A stretch of DNA of 64,000 nucleotides from Novosphingobium sp. B1 (GTDB lineage Bacteria; Pseudomonadota; Alphaproteobacteria; Sphingomonadales; Sphingomonadaceae): positions 1 to 64,000 of the forward strand of contig NZ_FWXL01000009.1 in assembly GCF_900176395.1 (NCBI RefSeq). The letters are read 5' to 3'. The notes beneath the pieces are model-generated. The model saw nothing but the letters and a program-made list of their open reading frames with translations. It was not told the DNA's origin and did not search any database. This document shows, piece by piece, positions 52,905 to 61,631 of the stretch. The position numbers and the translations under genes are program-made. Every line of letters begins with the position of its first letter. Positions within the stretch are counted from its first letter, which is position 1.

Positions 52905-53992
52905 GCCGCGTCCTCACCGGTTTCGGCCTGGGCCTTGGCCCGCGAACTGCGGCCGGAAGTCCGAATGGTCTCGGCGCCGAGACGCGCGAGATCGGCTTCA
53001 ATACGCTCGGTCAGGTTTTCCTCCAGCAGGCGGGCGGTGACCGCAACGGCATTGGCCACGCCGAGCGCCGAGGCGCTGCCATGGCTCTTCACGACGACGC
53101 CGTTGAGGCCGAGGAAGACCGCGCCGTTGTGGTTGTTGGGATCGAGGTGGTGCTTGAGCAGCTCGGTTGCCGGGCGCGAGATCAGGAAGCCGAACTTCGA
53201 TCGAAGCGACGAGGAAAAGCTGCGGCGCAGCAGGTCTGCCACGAAACGGGCTGCCCCTTCCATCGATTTCAGTGCGATGTTGCCGGAAAAGCCATCGGTA
53301 ACCACGACATCGCAATCGCCACGCGAGAGCTTGTCCGCTTCGGTGAAACCATCGAAGCTGAGTGCCAGATCGCCTGCCAAAGCCTTGAGCTGGTTGGCGG
53401 CGTCGCGCAGGGAATCGGTACCCTTGGTCTCTTCGGTGCCGATGTTGAGCAGCCGGACGCGCGGGGATTCGAGTCCATTGACGATGCGGGCATAGGCGGC
53501 GCCCATGATCGCGAACTGGACCAGATTGCGCGCATCGCAATCGGTGTTGGCGCCGAGATCGAGCATGATCAGGTCATGCTCGCCCAGAGTCGGCAGCAAG
53601 GCCGAGAGCGCGGGACGATCGATGCCGGGCATCGTGCGCAGCGCAAGCTTGGCCATGGCCATGAGCGCGCCGGTATTGCCCGCGCTGACGGCAGCCCCGG
53701 CATGGCCCTGTTTCACCGCATTGATTGCCAACCCCATCGATGTGGTCTTGGCGCGGCGAAGGGCCTGCGTCGGCTTCTCGTCGCCCGAAACGACATCGGG
53801 CGCGTGGAGAATTTCCGAAGCTTCGCGAAGATTGGGGTGGCTTTCGAGGGCCTGCTTGATGTGGCCCTCGTCACCAACGAGGAGGAACTTGAATCGGTCA
53901 TGGCGACGACGGGCAAGCGCCGCGCCTTCAACCATCACGCGCACACCCTCATCGCCGCCCATCGCATCGACGGCGATACGCGGCAGACTCAT
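52901..53992 (-). CDS. plsX: Phosphate acyltransferase PlsX
   Basis: A 363-residue enzyme converting acyl-ACP to acyl-phosphate for phosphatidic acid synthesis. Family motifs are [11 protein letters not shown] at the N-terminus, [25 protein letters not shown] and [17 protein letters not shown]. It starts 24 bases after rpmF, as in many bacteria, and overlaps fabH. Length is typical. Confidence 0.96.
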   Translation of the reverse strand: MSLPRIAVDAMGGDEGVRVMVEGAALARRRHDRFKFLLVGDEGHIKQALESHPNLREASEILHAPDVVSGDEKPTQALRRAKTTSMGLAINAVKQGHAGAAVSAGNTGALMAMAKLALRTMPGIDRPALSALLPTLGEHDLIMLDLGANTDCDARNLVQFAIMGAAYARIVNGLESPRVRLLNIGTEETKGTDSLRDAANQLKALAGDLALSFDGFTEADKLSRGDCDVVVTDGFSGNIALKSMEGAARFVADLLRRSFSSSLRSKFGFLISRPATELLKHHLDPNNHNGAVFLGLNGVVVKSHGSASALGVANAVAVTARLLEENLTERIEADLARLGAETIRTSGRSSRAKAQAETGEDAA

Positions 53993-54016
53993 GTCCTCAG
54001 TCCCCCGTTTTGAGGC

Positions 54017-54196
54017 TTAGAGCCCGACGGCGATGACTTCGCGACCGTTGTAGTGACCGCAAGCGTTGCACAGGTTGTGCGGGCGCTTGAGTTCACCGCA
54101 GTTGGAGCATTCGTGGAACGCTTCGACGCTGAGCGCGTCATGGCTGCGGCGCATGCCCCGGCGTGAGGGCGAAGTCTTTCTTTTAGGGACGGCCAT
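54017..54196 (-). CDS. rpmF: 50S ribosomal protein L32
   Basis: A 59-residue ribosomal protein. It starts [20 protein letters not shown] and has the zinc-type Cys sets [18 protein letters not shown], ending EVIAVGL. ATG 54196 has AGGTG five bases upstream. It is the first gene of the rpmF-plsX-fabH cluster; the promoter should lie in 54197-54440. Its direction and spacing to plsX are conserved. Confidence 0.97.
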   Translation of the reverse strand: MAVPKRKTSPSRRGMRRSHDALSVEAFHECSNCGELKRPHNLCNACGHYNGREVIAVGL

Positions 54197-54442
54197 CTCG
54201 GCACCTGTTCTTAGAATTGCGTAGTTTTGTTGCGGGCGCGATAGGGAAAACCGACCCTTCGCACAAGCCCTGTTTGCGGCAGGACCGGTACGCGGCGAGA
54301 ACGCCAGACGGACACGGGATTCGCCAATCGCTGGGCGAAGGCGCGCCTATACGGATTTTCTGGTGCTTTGCAAGCGCGCCCGCGCTAGCCTTTGCCGCGG
54401 GCGCCGGGATCGGGGTCCGCAAGAGAGGGGATAATCAAAGGC

Positions 54443-54835
54443 ATGACGATACTGCCAATAACGCTGTGTGCGGCTGCGGCTGCAGCGGCAATCAACATCT
54501 GGCTATCCATTCGCTGCGGCATGGTCCGCACTGCCAAGAAGATCAGCATCGGTGACGGCGGCGACATGGAACTGATCGCGCGGATGCGGGCGCAGGCCAA
54601 TTTCGTCGAGAACACGCCGGTGGTGCTGGTGCTTCTTGCAGCGGTGGAACTGGCGCGGACCGGCAATCCCTGGCTGATGGGCGTGGCGGCTGTCTACATG
54701 CTGGGCCGCGTGGCGCACGGCATCGGCATGGACGGCGGCCCGCTCGGCTTCCTGCGCACAGCAGGCACCCTGACGACGATGCTCACGCAGCTTGCGCTGG
54801 GGGTGTGGGCCGTATCGATCGCACTGGATATGTAA
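54443..54835 (+). CDS. MAPEG family membrane protein
   Basis: A 130-residue membrane protein with four predicted helices. The MAPEG-type stretch ELIARMRAQANFVENTPVVLVLLAAVEL, with conserved Arg, Asn and Glu, is clear, and AVYMLGRVAHGIGM follows. Eukaryotic relatives bind glutathione and eicosanoids; bacterial ones are little known. ATG 54443 is chosen. It converges on the MBL-fold gene, with a perfect hairpin between. Confidence 0.88.
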   Translation: MTILPITLCAAAAAAAINIWLSIRCGMVRTAKKISIGDGGDMELIARMRAQANFVENTPVVLVLLAAVELARTGNPWLMGVAAVYMLGRVAHGIGMDGGPLGFLRTAGTLTTMLTQLALGVWAVSIALDM

Positions 54836-54840
54836 GGACA

Positions 54841-54869
54841 ACAGCCCCTCCCGCTACGGGAGGGGCTGT
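54841..54869. terminator. Perfect 13-bp hairpin between convergent genes
   Basis: ACAGCCCCTCCCG and CGGGAGGGGCTGT flank CTA. It begins six bases after the MAPEG stop and ends four bases before the MBL-gene stop. The pairing is perfect but no T-run follows on either side. Confidence 0.65.
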
Positions 54870-54872
54870 CGC

Positions 54873-55541
54873 TCAGCTCAACGCATAATCGCTGACATAG
54901 GCGTTGGTCTGCCGCTCCCGCCCGAATGTGCTGTTGGGGCCGTGGCCGGGCACGAAGGTGACGTCGTTGCCAAGCGGCCAGAGCTTCTGCGTGATCGAAT
55001 CGATCAGATCCTGATGATTGCCCATGGGAAAGTCGGTCCGACCGATCGAACCCTGGAACAGCACGTCGCCGACGATCGCCACCTGCGTTGGCGCGTGGTG
55101 GAACACGACATGGCCCGGGGTGTGACCGGGGCAATGAATCACGTCGAGTTCGACCTCGCCCACGGTGACCTTGTCGCCATCGTTGAGCCAGCGGGTGGGC
55201 TCGAAAACCTCGGCGGGAATGCCCCAACGCTGCGAATCTTCATCGAGTTGCGCAATCCAGAACCGGTCGGCTTCCTGAGGGCCTTCGATCGGCACGCCAA
55301 GTTCACGCGCGAAAATCCCGACGCTGCCGCAGTGGTCGAGATGACCGTGCGTGACGAGCAGCTTTTCGATGGTGACGCCTGTCACCTCGATCGCCTTGCG
55401 CAGCTTGTCGAGATCGCCGCCGGCATCGATGAAAGCACCGCGCATGGTCTTGGTGCACCAGACCAGCGTACAGTTCTGCTGAAGCGGCGTGACGGGGATG
55501 ATCGCGACCTTGAAGGGCGGTTCGGCAGTAGGCTGGGTCAT
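54873..55541 (-). CDS. MBL-fold metallo-hydrolase (glyoxalase II-like)
   Basis: A 222-residue metallo-beta-lactamase-fold hydrolase. The metal motif is LVTHGHLDHCGSVG (HxHxDH). Further ligands are in CPGHTPGHVVF, VGDVLFQGSIGRTD and VPGHGPNSTFG. The last is typical of the glyoxalase II/persulfide dioxygenase-like YcbL group, which lacks the second domain of GloB. Start ATG 55541 is chosen over ATG 55580. The substrate is not certain; a glutathione thioester is the family guess. Confidence 0.9.
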   Translation of the reverse strand: MTQPTAEPPFKVAIIPVTPLQQNCTLVWCTKTMRGAFIDAGGDLDKLRKAIEVTGVTIEKLLVTHGHLDHCGSVGIFARELGVPIEGPQEADRFWIAQLDEDSQRWGIPAEVFEPTRWLNDGDKVTVGEVELDVIHCPGHTPGHVVFHHAPTQVAIVGDVLFQGSIGRTDFPMGNHQDLIDSITQKLWPLGNDVTFVPGHGPNSTFGRERQTNAYVSDYALS

Positions 55542-55588
55542 GCCGCTGAGATGGCGTGTGGGCGGCAAATTGGCAAGCACCGCATAGG

Positions 55589-56317
55589 TCAGAGCCGACC
55601 ACCCTTCCAGACGACGCGGCCAACGAGTTCGACCTCGTTCAGCAGGCGCTCCAGCCGGGGATAGGCCGAATTGTCCGAGATAATCCGCACCGAGCCGCCG
55701 GGGCCGGGTTCGAGGCGCTTGACCAGCAGCACGTCATCGAGGCGGATCACGTGGATGCCGGCGCGCAACGGGCGCGGCGTGCGGTCGACGAGAATCTCGT
55801 CGCCATCGCGCAAGGTCGGCTCCATCGAATCGCCCTCGACTTCGATCACCGAAAGCATCGCGGGTTCGAGCCCCTGCCCCTTGAGCCACCGATGATTGAA
55901 GCGCAGGCGGCCAGATGGAATTTCCTCTGCCGGGAGCGTGCCGGGACCAGCCGATGCGCCCAGTGGCAGGCGGGGAATGTCGGCCCATTCGGCCGTAATT
56001 GCGCGGGGCGGCATGCTGCCACGGGGAGCCCCCTGCCCCACACCCTTGAATGCATTGCGCTCCTCGCCCGCCACGATCACGCCGCCACGGGGCGAGGCAC
56101 CGAGATCGCTTTCCGGCACGCCGAAGAATTCGGCCAGGGTGCGCCGGTCATTCTCTTCCAGCTTGCGTGGACTGCCCTTGCGGACGAATTGCTGGAGATA
56201 GGTCGTGTTGCGGCCGATCAGGGCCGAGAGCGCAGAGAGGCTGACGCCCCGCTGCATGGCGAGGCCGACAAGACGCGCGCGCACGCCATCATCCGATTCG
56301 CTCTCTGCCATGACCAT
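55589..56317 (-). CDS. S24/LexA-type repressor with helix-turn-helix
   Basis: A 242-residue phage-repressor-like protein. The N-terminal helix-turn-helix region is ARLVGLAMQRGVSLSALSALIGRNTTYLQQFVRKGSP. The C-terminal S24 domain has the catalytic Ser in EVEGDSMEPTLRDGDEILVD and Lys in DDVLLVKRLEPG. Autocleavage would need an Ala-Gly or Cys-Gly site. AGPGTL near residue 130 does not fit well, so cleavage is uncertain. ATG 56317 follows GGAG by eight bases; GTG 56326 and ATG 56311 are alternatives. TAGGA-box operators lie just upstream, suggesting autoregulation and control of the divergent genes. Confidence 0.88.
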   Translation of the reverse strand: MVMAESESDDGVRARLVGLAMQRGVSLSALSALIGRNTTYLQQFVRKGSPRKLEENDRRTLAEFFGVPESDLGASPRGGVIVAGEERNAFKGVGQGAPRGSMPPRAITAEWADIPRLPLGASAGPGTLPAEEIPSGRLRFNHRWLKGQGLEPAMLSVIEVEGDSMEPTLRDGDEILVDRTPRPLRAGIHVIRLDDVLLVKRLEPGPGGSVRIISDNSAYPRLERLLNEVELVGRVVWKGGRL

Positions 56318-56345
56318 CTTGCTCACTCCGATTTCGAAGGACTTT

Positions 56346-56390
56346 TCCTAGCATTGTAGGATTTCAAGATCAACATAGGAAAAATCCTAT
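56346..56390. promoter_or_regulatory. Paired TAGGA/TCCTA operators for the S24 repressor
   Basis: TCCTA-N6-TAGGA (56346-56361) and ATAGGAAAAATCCTAT (56375-56390) are two inverted repeats sharing the half-site TAGGA, centred 29 bp apart. They lie 28 bases before the repressor start and 46 before the rightward small gene. This layout fits cooperative binding by one dimeric repressor controlling both directions. Confidence 0.6.
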
Positions 56391-56435
56391 TTCGAGTCGT
56401 CTTTCGCGGCTTAGCAACCGGAGGGTCTTCAACGC

Positions 56436-56624
56436 ATGTTGCTCCCCAAGATCGAGAGCTTCCTTCGCCAGACGGGGATGCCCGTCACCAAGTTCGGCCG
56501 CCTTGCCGCGCACGATCCACGCTTCGTGGGCGACTTGCGCAATGGCCGGGAGCCACGCTCCGCGCTGTCATCACGCGTGGAACATTTCATGAACACTTTT
56601 GGAGAGAATGTCCATGCTGCTTGA
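56436..56624 (+). CDS. Small conserved hypothetical protein
   Basis: A 62-residue protein: KIESFLRQTGMPVTKFGRLA, then DPRFVGDLRNGREPRSALSS and VEHFMNTFGEN. The pattern of helices suggests a small helix-turn-helix-like fold, and I recall similar short proteins in sphingomonads, often ending near RGREP. Function is unknown. It is the first rightward gene after the operator region, and its last 11 bases overlap the next gene. Base composition is like its neighbours. Confidence 0.65.
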   Translation: MLLPKIESFLRQTGMPVTKFGRLAAHDPRFVGDLRNGREPRSALSSRVEHFMNTFGENVHAA

Positions 56625-56991
56625 TCCTCATGCGTTCGAGACCAAGTCCGTGATCGGCACGGTGCTGCCGCCACGCCGTCTTGCTGGCTCCGAACGGCTG
56701 CTGCGGGCTGTGCGCGAAGTGGCAGGGCCCCATGCCGAAGTTGTCAGCCATGACGAGACGCCGTGGGCGAGCATCACCTTCACCGGCGCGCGGCACAAGC
56801 TAGTGCTGCGCTTTGCCGGGAGCGAGGCCGTGAGCGATGGGGAAAGCTTCGTCGTCCGCCTGCCAGAGCACGAGTTCCAGTTGCGTGGGCGGCTTGTTGC
56901 CGATGCCGCGGTGACGCGCGTCGATCACGAACTGCTGCGCGCTCCCCTCATGGAAGTCGAGTGCGAGATCCTGGTGCTGGACGAGGCCTGA
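56614..56991 (+). CDS. Conserved hypothetical protein
   Basis: A 125-residue protein of mixed alpha/beta character: VLPPRRLAGSERLLRAVREV, WASITFTGARHKLVLRFAG, GESFVVRLPEHEFQLRGRLVADAAVT and MEVECEILVLDEA. There is no signal peptide or membrane helix. ATG 56614 is chosen because GGAGAG lies seven bases upstream; ATG 56608 and TTG 56599 are less likely. It overlaps the preceding gene and probably shares its control by the S24 repressor. No family was recognised. Confidence 0.65.
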   Translation: MLLDPHAFETKSVIGTVLPPRRLAGSERLLRAVREVAGPHAEVVSHDETPWASITFTGARHKLVLRFAGSEAVSDGESFVVRLPEHEFQLRGRLVADAAVTRVDHELLRAPLMEVECEILVLDEA

Positions 56992-56998
56992 GAGATTG

Positions 56999-57022
56999 GC
57001 GGGTGCCCCGCGAGGCACCCGC
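56999..57022. terminator. Hairpin between the hypothetical gene and the cytochrome operon
   Basis: GCGGGTGCC pairs perfectly with GGCACCCGC around CCGCGA. It lies 8 bases beyond the rightward gene and 23 bases beyond the leftward cytochrome gene stop. A pyrimidine-rich TCTCCTCTCC follows on the plus strand. It is probably bidirectional. Confidence 0.6.
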
Positions 57023-57044
57023 TCTCCTCTCCAACTGCAGAACG

Positions 57045-60000
57045 CTAGTTATCGATCCTGGCCAGCATGGGGGCGGCCTTGGCACCGACCCACAAGCTCA
57101 TGTCCACGGCGTTCGAGACGCGGAAGACCTCGCCCTTGCCGTTGAGGAACAGCTCTTCCATCTCGGGCCGGGTGAACGGACGCGAGCCGAGGCGGCCGAA
57201 GACTGCCATCTGCCCGCCAGTCTCATCAACGCCGCGATCACGATCCAGTCCCTTGGACAGGGCCAGTGCCGGCGTGGGTGTGCGGGCCCATGCGATCAGT
57301 TCCGGCTTGGGTTCTGGCGAGAAGCCGTAGAAGTTGGGCTGGCTGGCCGGCGACGTCAGTTGCAGCACCTTCATCCCGTTTCGCCCATCAGCGACATAGG
57401 CGAAGAGCGAGGCGTTGGTTGATCCGACGATCACATCCTCGGCATCGTTAAGCTGCCCGTCGGCGGTGTAGCTGGTGTAGATCGTCGGGCGCGTTGGCGC
57501 GGTGATGTCGACAATGACCAGCCCCTGAGACTTGGCCGCAACATAGGCATATGTGCGCGCAAGGTAGACGCGGCGGGCATCGGCCAGCGGCAAGGTGGCC
57601 GAGGGCACGGCCTTAGGCTGCGCCAGGTTGGTGATGTCCATCAGCTCAAGGCCGTTGGCCGTAGTTACCCAGAGATAGCGGAACTGCGCCGCGGTGGCGC
57701 GCGGATCGCGCAAGGGCACGACCGAGGTGATGCGCGGATCGAGGCAGGTTTCGCCGCCCTTCTTCTCAGCTACCTCACACGGCTTCTGCGCCGACCATGG
57801 CTTGGGCAGGTGGACGGTGACCAGCGCCTTGTCGGTGACGATGTAGGCATAGTCCCCTGCCAGCGTGATGTGCCGCGCACCGGTGAGCACGCCATCGGGA
57901 TTGAAGGTCAGCGCGCGGTCAAAGAAGTTGTTGCGGAATTCGCCGTCAGCCAGCGTGTCGACATTGACCGCGATCAGCCCTTCGACGGCATCGGTCACGA
58001 AGGCATAGCTGTAAATCGGCGAAAACGGCTGCTCCTGGTTGAGGCCGCGCAATTCAGGCGTGTTGCGCGTGGGCGCGATCGACTGGTTGGTCGGCAGCGC
58101 CATGCAGGTGGCGTTCGTTGTGGCAACGTGCGTGTCATGGCCCAAGGGCGAGAACGGCGCAGTGGTGATCCGCTCAGAGAAGCCCTTGTTGCCGATTGCC
58201 GCGATGTCATAGGCGCGGAAGCCGCCCTTGCCTTCGGCGACAAACATGTACTCGCCACGCATCTGCAAGCAGCGCACGGCGTCCTTGGTGCCTTCCACCA
58301 CGTTGGCGAATTGCTCCTGCCCCGTGGTTTCGCCCGACAGCTTGCCATCGACGATCCTGCCGCGCGTCCAGTTCTTCAACTCGCGACCGTTCTTTTCGAC
58401 ATGCTGCTTCCAGTAGTCGGGATAGGCGTAGCGGTGGAGATAGGAGCCGATCACGGCCTGCGGTTCGTCCCACTCGGTAACCCGGACCGCTTCGAAGCCG
58501 CCGTCGAGACCGAACCAGGCGTTCATGCCGACGAAGTTCACGTAGTTTGTTCCCAGCAGCAACAGCTGCGCCATGGTGGCGTTGTTGTCGTCATCTTCGC
58601 TGACGTGGCAGTCTGTGCACTGCTTGGTCTCGTTCTTGCGGACAGTATGCGGGAAGTGCGGCGCGAAGGCCTGTGACGAGTAGCCGATCGAGGAGATCGG
58701 CGGCTGCTGCACGTAGATGCGTTCGCGGTTGATGTTGGTGGACGACAGGATCAGTGCCGAGGTCGAACGGATCGGCGCGGTGATCGCCTTGCCGCTGACC
58801 GGGTTTCCGGCTGCATCGAACTGTACAGGATCGCTTCCCGAAGACTTGTTGCGCTGATGCTTGCCAAGCTGGAACATGTCGTCGCGCGCGACCTGCGGGT
58901 TATAGGTCGCATAGTTGCGGGTGTAGTCTTCCTCGTACTTGTGCGTGGCCGACTTCCAGTTTGCCTCGATCGGCAGATGGCAGCCGGCACACGAGGTCGT
59001 CCACGAAAGGTGACAGGTGAAGCAGGCCATGTCGTCATCGCGGTGGGCGCGCGCCTCCTTGGGCACGCCGGTGCCGAATTTGTAGACGCCGTCATCGGAG
59101 GCGGACTTGGCCATCAGCTTGGCGCGCGCCGCCTTGGGGTTGAAGATCGGCTTGCCCGATGCATCCATCTTGCCGGCAAAGCGGGCATCGACCGAATCCT
59201 TCACCAGACTGACACGCCACGACAGGTTGGGATCGATGATCGAGCGCTGGAGAAGGACACGCCGCCCGTCAGCCTCGTTGAACCATTCGAAGCGGCGCTG
59301 GCCATCGGCATTTCGCAGCAGGGCAAGGTTGTTGCCCTTCTCGGGCGCCGCCATGTTCGAGGTAAGCAGCGTCGGATAATTGTCGGGCGTGCCGTGGCAG
59401 TCCTTGCAACCGATCTCGACTGCATTGGCGACTTCGCCATAGATCATGCCGTTGCCGTGGCTGTCCTGCGCGAAGTGGCAATCGGCGCACTGCATGCCAA
59501 GCTGGGCGTGGATGTCCATCATGTGCACGGCCTTGCCGGGATTGCTTGCCCCTGGTTCGACGAACTTGCCCTCGCCAGCCTTGCGGAACTTTTCCGGATC
59601 GTTCGGATCGATGATGTGCGCCTTGTCGGTGCCGTAAGACGACATGTCGCCTTCATCGTCGAGCAGATTGCCACGACGGTCACGCTTGAGGATGGCGCGG
59701 AAGTTCCAGCCGTGGCCATGGTAGTCGGCGAACTGCGTGTCCTTTAGCGTATCGTTCACGTCATAGACGTTGCGAAGGAATTCGACGTCGCGCCACAATC
59801 CGCGCGTCGATGCGCCTTCCGGGTTGCGATCGAGCACTTCGCGCTGCTCGTCGATGTTCGGATAGAACTGCTTCTTGAACGTCTTCGCGTATTGCTCGTC
59901 AGACATGCCATCGGGCTTGGGGGCACGGTTCTCGGGCCCGGGCCACATCGTCGGCGCATCGGATTCATAGTCCCACATCGTGTAGCCGAGGTAGGAATTG

Positions 60001-61631
60001 AGGAAGATATTAGGCTGGTGCATGTGGCAGTTCATGCACTGCGCGGTGGGAATGGCGCGGGTGAAGGCATGGACGAGCGGGTGGCCGCGTTCACGGTCCT
60101 GCATGGCGACAGGGCCCATCGGCTCGGCACCGTGGTCCGCTTCGGCCTTCGCGTGGCCCTTGGCATCGAGACCAGCCATGGCGTGGGCCGAGGCCTGGTC
60201 CATCTTGTCATGGTCCATCGAACCATGCGGCGCGACGCCCTTGCCCGGCGAATAGACAAGTTGTTCGGCAGACGAGATTGCCCGGGCGCAGTCGCCGTCC
60301 ATATCGCTCGACCGTTCGGGATAGGTCTTGTCGCCGCCAACGTAGGCACCCTTGCCGCCCATAACCGTCGCCCGGACCTTGTCGTGATGCTCTTCCCTTT
60401 CAGCGTCGTATGAACCGTAAGCACCCTTGCGGTGCTGGCCCTCGCGCAGGGAATTGATCGTCGGGTCTGCAGTGATGGTCTGACCATCACGCCCGCATTT
60501 GCCGTAGTTCAGCGAGTGGCGCGGCTCGCGGTCATTCGCATAGATGACATGGCACGAGGCACAGCCCGATGAGCGGTAGTCACCCGGCTGGTCGTTGGTG
60601 CCCATCTGGAACAGGAACGGGTCGTTCAGACGGGTCTTGTGGATGTTGAGCACGGGAATGGCGACGCGCAGGCCGGTCGCCGGGCCGCGGTTGGACTGCT
60701 TCAGGTCGGGGCGGCCCGGTTCGTCAAGACGCTGGATAAGGCCAGTCGAGTTGGGCAGCCCGATTTCGGGGAACTGCGGGTTGATGGTCCGGCCACCGTC
60801 CTCGAACACGCGGAACACGTCGCCTGGTGGAATCGTGTGCCAGCGTGGCAGAGGATACATGATCGGCAGTGCGCCACGGGCCTTCTCACGCGGCGTGACC
60901 GTACCCCACATCGGCTTGCCGTCCGCGCCGATTTCCTTGGACGCAGACTTGAGCAGCGCCGGCTCGCCATTGCGGGTGAAGCTTTCGCCGAACAGGTAGT
61001 TCTTGAACGGCACGATACCGTTATTGTAGGCAGCGCCACCCCACAGCATCGCACCCGTCGACATCAGCGAGCGTTCCGATGCCTCGATGATCTGCATGTG
61101 GCACGCCCCGCAGGAATCGCGCGCGACGCGATAGTCCGACGGGTTCACAAAACGGATGAACTCCGGGCTTTCCTTGGCAAGCAGGCCATAGGAGCGCTTG
61201 GGGTTTGCCGAAGATGGCCATCCCCAGGCGGCGGGATACTTGGGCAGGACGTGCGCGTCCTTCATTGCGCCGACATATTCCATGGAATTGCGGTTCCACG
61301 ACCGGTCCGCCACGACCTTGGTGTTGCCACCATGGCAATCGGCGCATGATAGCACCACGGCCGGGCTGGCGTGCATGGTGCGGTGGTCGCTCTGGGTATG
61401 GCAACTGACGCAGCCGGCGTTCTGCTTGTCGACGAAGGCCCACTGTTCCTCGGCCGTATCACCCGGCTGGCCACGAGGTGCGGCAGGCGCGCGCGTGTAG
61501 GTGACCTTCTGCGCCGTCTCCTCGCCCGAGGCATAGAGCGCGCTCGGCACGACAAGCGCGGTTAGCGCTGCAATGAGCCAGGCCAGCGGAAGGGAGCGGA
61601 AGCGGCGCGTGTGGATCATGAGCTTGGTCAT
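57045..61631 (-). CDS. Decahaem cytochrome c with C-terminal LVIVD/propeller-like domain
   Basis: A 1528-residue exported protein. A signal peptide (LAWLIAALTALVVPSALYASG) is followed by ten CxxCH haem sites near residues 74, 96, 174, 357, 532, 715, 742, 870, 881 and 1005. Residues about 405-505 form a His/Asp/Met-rich insert. From about 1130 to the end there are LVIVD-type repeats (FRAYDIAAIG, LELMDITNL, LVIVDITAPTRP, YVADGRNGMKVLQL), probably a beta-propeller. It likely moves electrons in the periplasm or at the cell surface. The start overlaps the barrel gene stop (TGATG), so both are coupled. No lipobox is seen. The exact partner redox chain is unknown. This size and fusion are unusual, and I know no named family. 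Confidence 0.9.
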   Translation of the reverse strand: MTKLMIHTRRFRSLPLAWLIAALTALVVPSALYASGEETAQKVTYTRAPAAPRGQPGDTAEEQWAFVDKQNAGCVSCHTQSDHRTMHASPAVVLSCADCHGGNTKVVADRSWNRNSMEYVGAMKDAHVLPKYPAAWGWPSSANPKRSYGLLAKESPEFIRFVNPSDYRVARDSCGACHMQIIEASERSLMSTGAMLWGGAAYNNGIVPFKNYLFGESFTRNGEPALLKSASKEIGADGKPMWGTVTPREKARGALPIMYPLPRWHTIPPGDVFRVFEDGGRTINPQFPEIGLPNSTGLIQRLDEPGRPDLKQSNRGPATGLRVAIPVLNIHKTRLNDPFLFQMGTNDQPGDYRSSGCASCHVIYANDREPRHSLNYGKCGRDGQTITADPTINSLREGQHRKGAYGSYDAEREEHHDKVRATVMGGKGAYVGGDKTYPERSSDMDGDCARAISSAEQLVYSPGKGVAPHGSMDHDKMDQASAHAMAGLDAKGHAKAEADHGAEPMGPVAMQDRERGHPLVHAFTRAIPTAQCMNCHMHQPNIFLNSYLGYTMWDYESDAPTMWPGPENRAPKPDGMSDEQYAKTFKKQFYPNIDEQREVLDRNPEGASTRGLWRDVEFLRNVYDVNDTLKDTQFADYHGHGWNFRAILKRDRRGNLLDDEGDMSSYGTDKAHIIDPNDPEKFRKAGEGKFVEPGASNPGKAVHMMDIHAQLGMQCADCHFAQDSHGNGMIYGEVANAVEIGCKDCHGTPDNYPTLLTSNMAAPEKGNNLALLRNADGQRRFEWFNEADGRRVLLQRSIIDPNLSWRVSLVKDSVDARFAGKMDASGKPIFNPKAARAKLMAKSASDDGVYKFGTGVPKEARAHRDDDMACFTCHLSWTTSCAGCHLPIEANWKSATHKYEEDYTRNYATYNPQVARDDMFQLGKHQRNKSSGSDPVQFDAAGNPVSGKAITAPIRSTSALILSSTNINRERIYVQQPPISSIGYSSQAFAPHFPHTVRKNETKQCTDCHVSEDDDNNATMAQLLLLGTNYVNFVGMNAWFGLDGGFEAVRVTEWDEPQAVIGSYLHRYAYPDYWKQHVEKNGRELKNWTRGRIVDGKLSGETTGQEQFANVVEGTKDAVRCLQMRGEYMFVAEGKGGFRAYDIAAIGNKGFSERITTAPFSPLGHDTHVATTNATCMALPTNQSIAPTRNTPELRGLNQEQPFSPIYSYAFVTDAVEGLIAVNVDTLADGEFRNNFFDRALTFNPDGVLTGARHITLAGDYAYIVTDKALVTVHLPKPWSAQKPCEVAEKKGGETCLDPRITSVVPLRDPRATAAQFRYLWVTTANGLELMDITNLAQPKAVPSATLPLADARRVYLARTYAYVAAKSQGLVIVDITAPTRPTIYTSYTADGQLNDAEDVIVGSTNASLFAYVADGRNGMKVLQLTSPASQPNFYGFSPEPKPELIAWARTPTPALALSKGLDRDRGVDETGGQMAVFGRLGSRPFTRPEMEELFLNGKGEVFRVSNAVDMSLWVGAKAAPMLARIDN

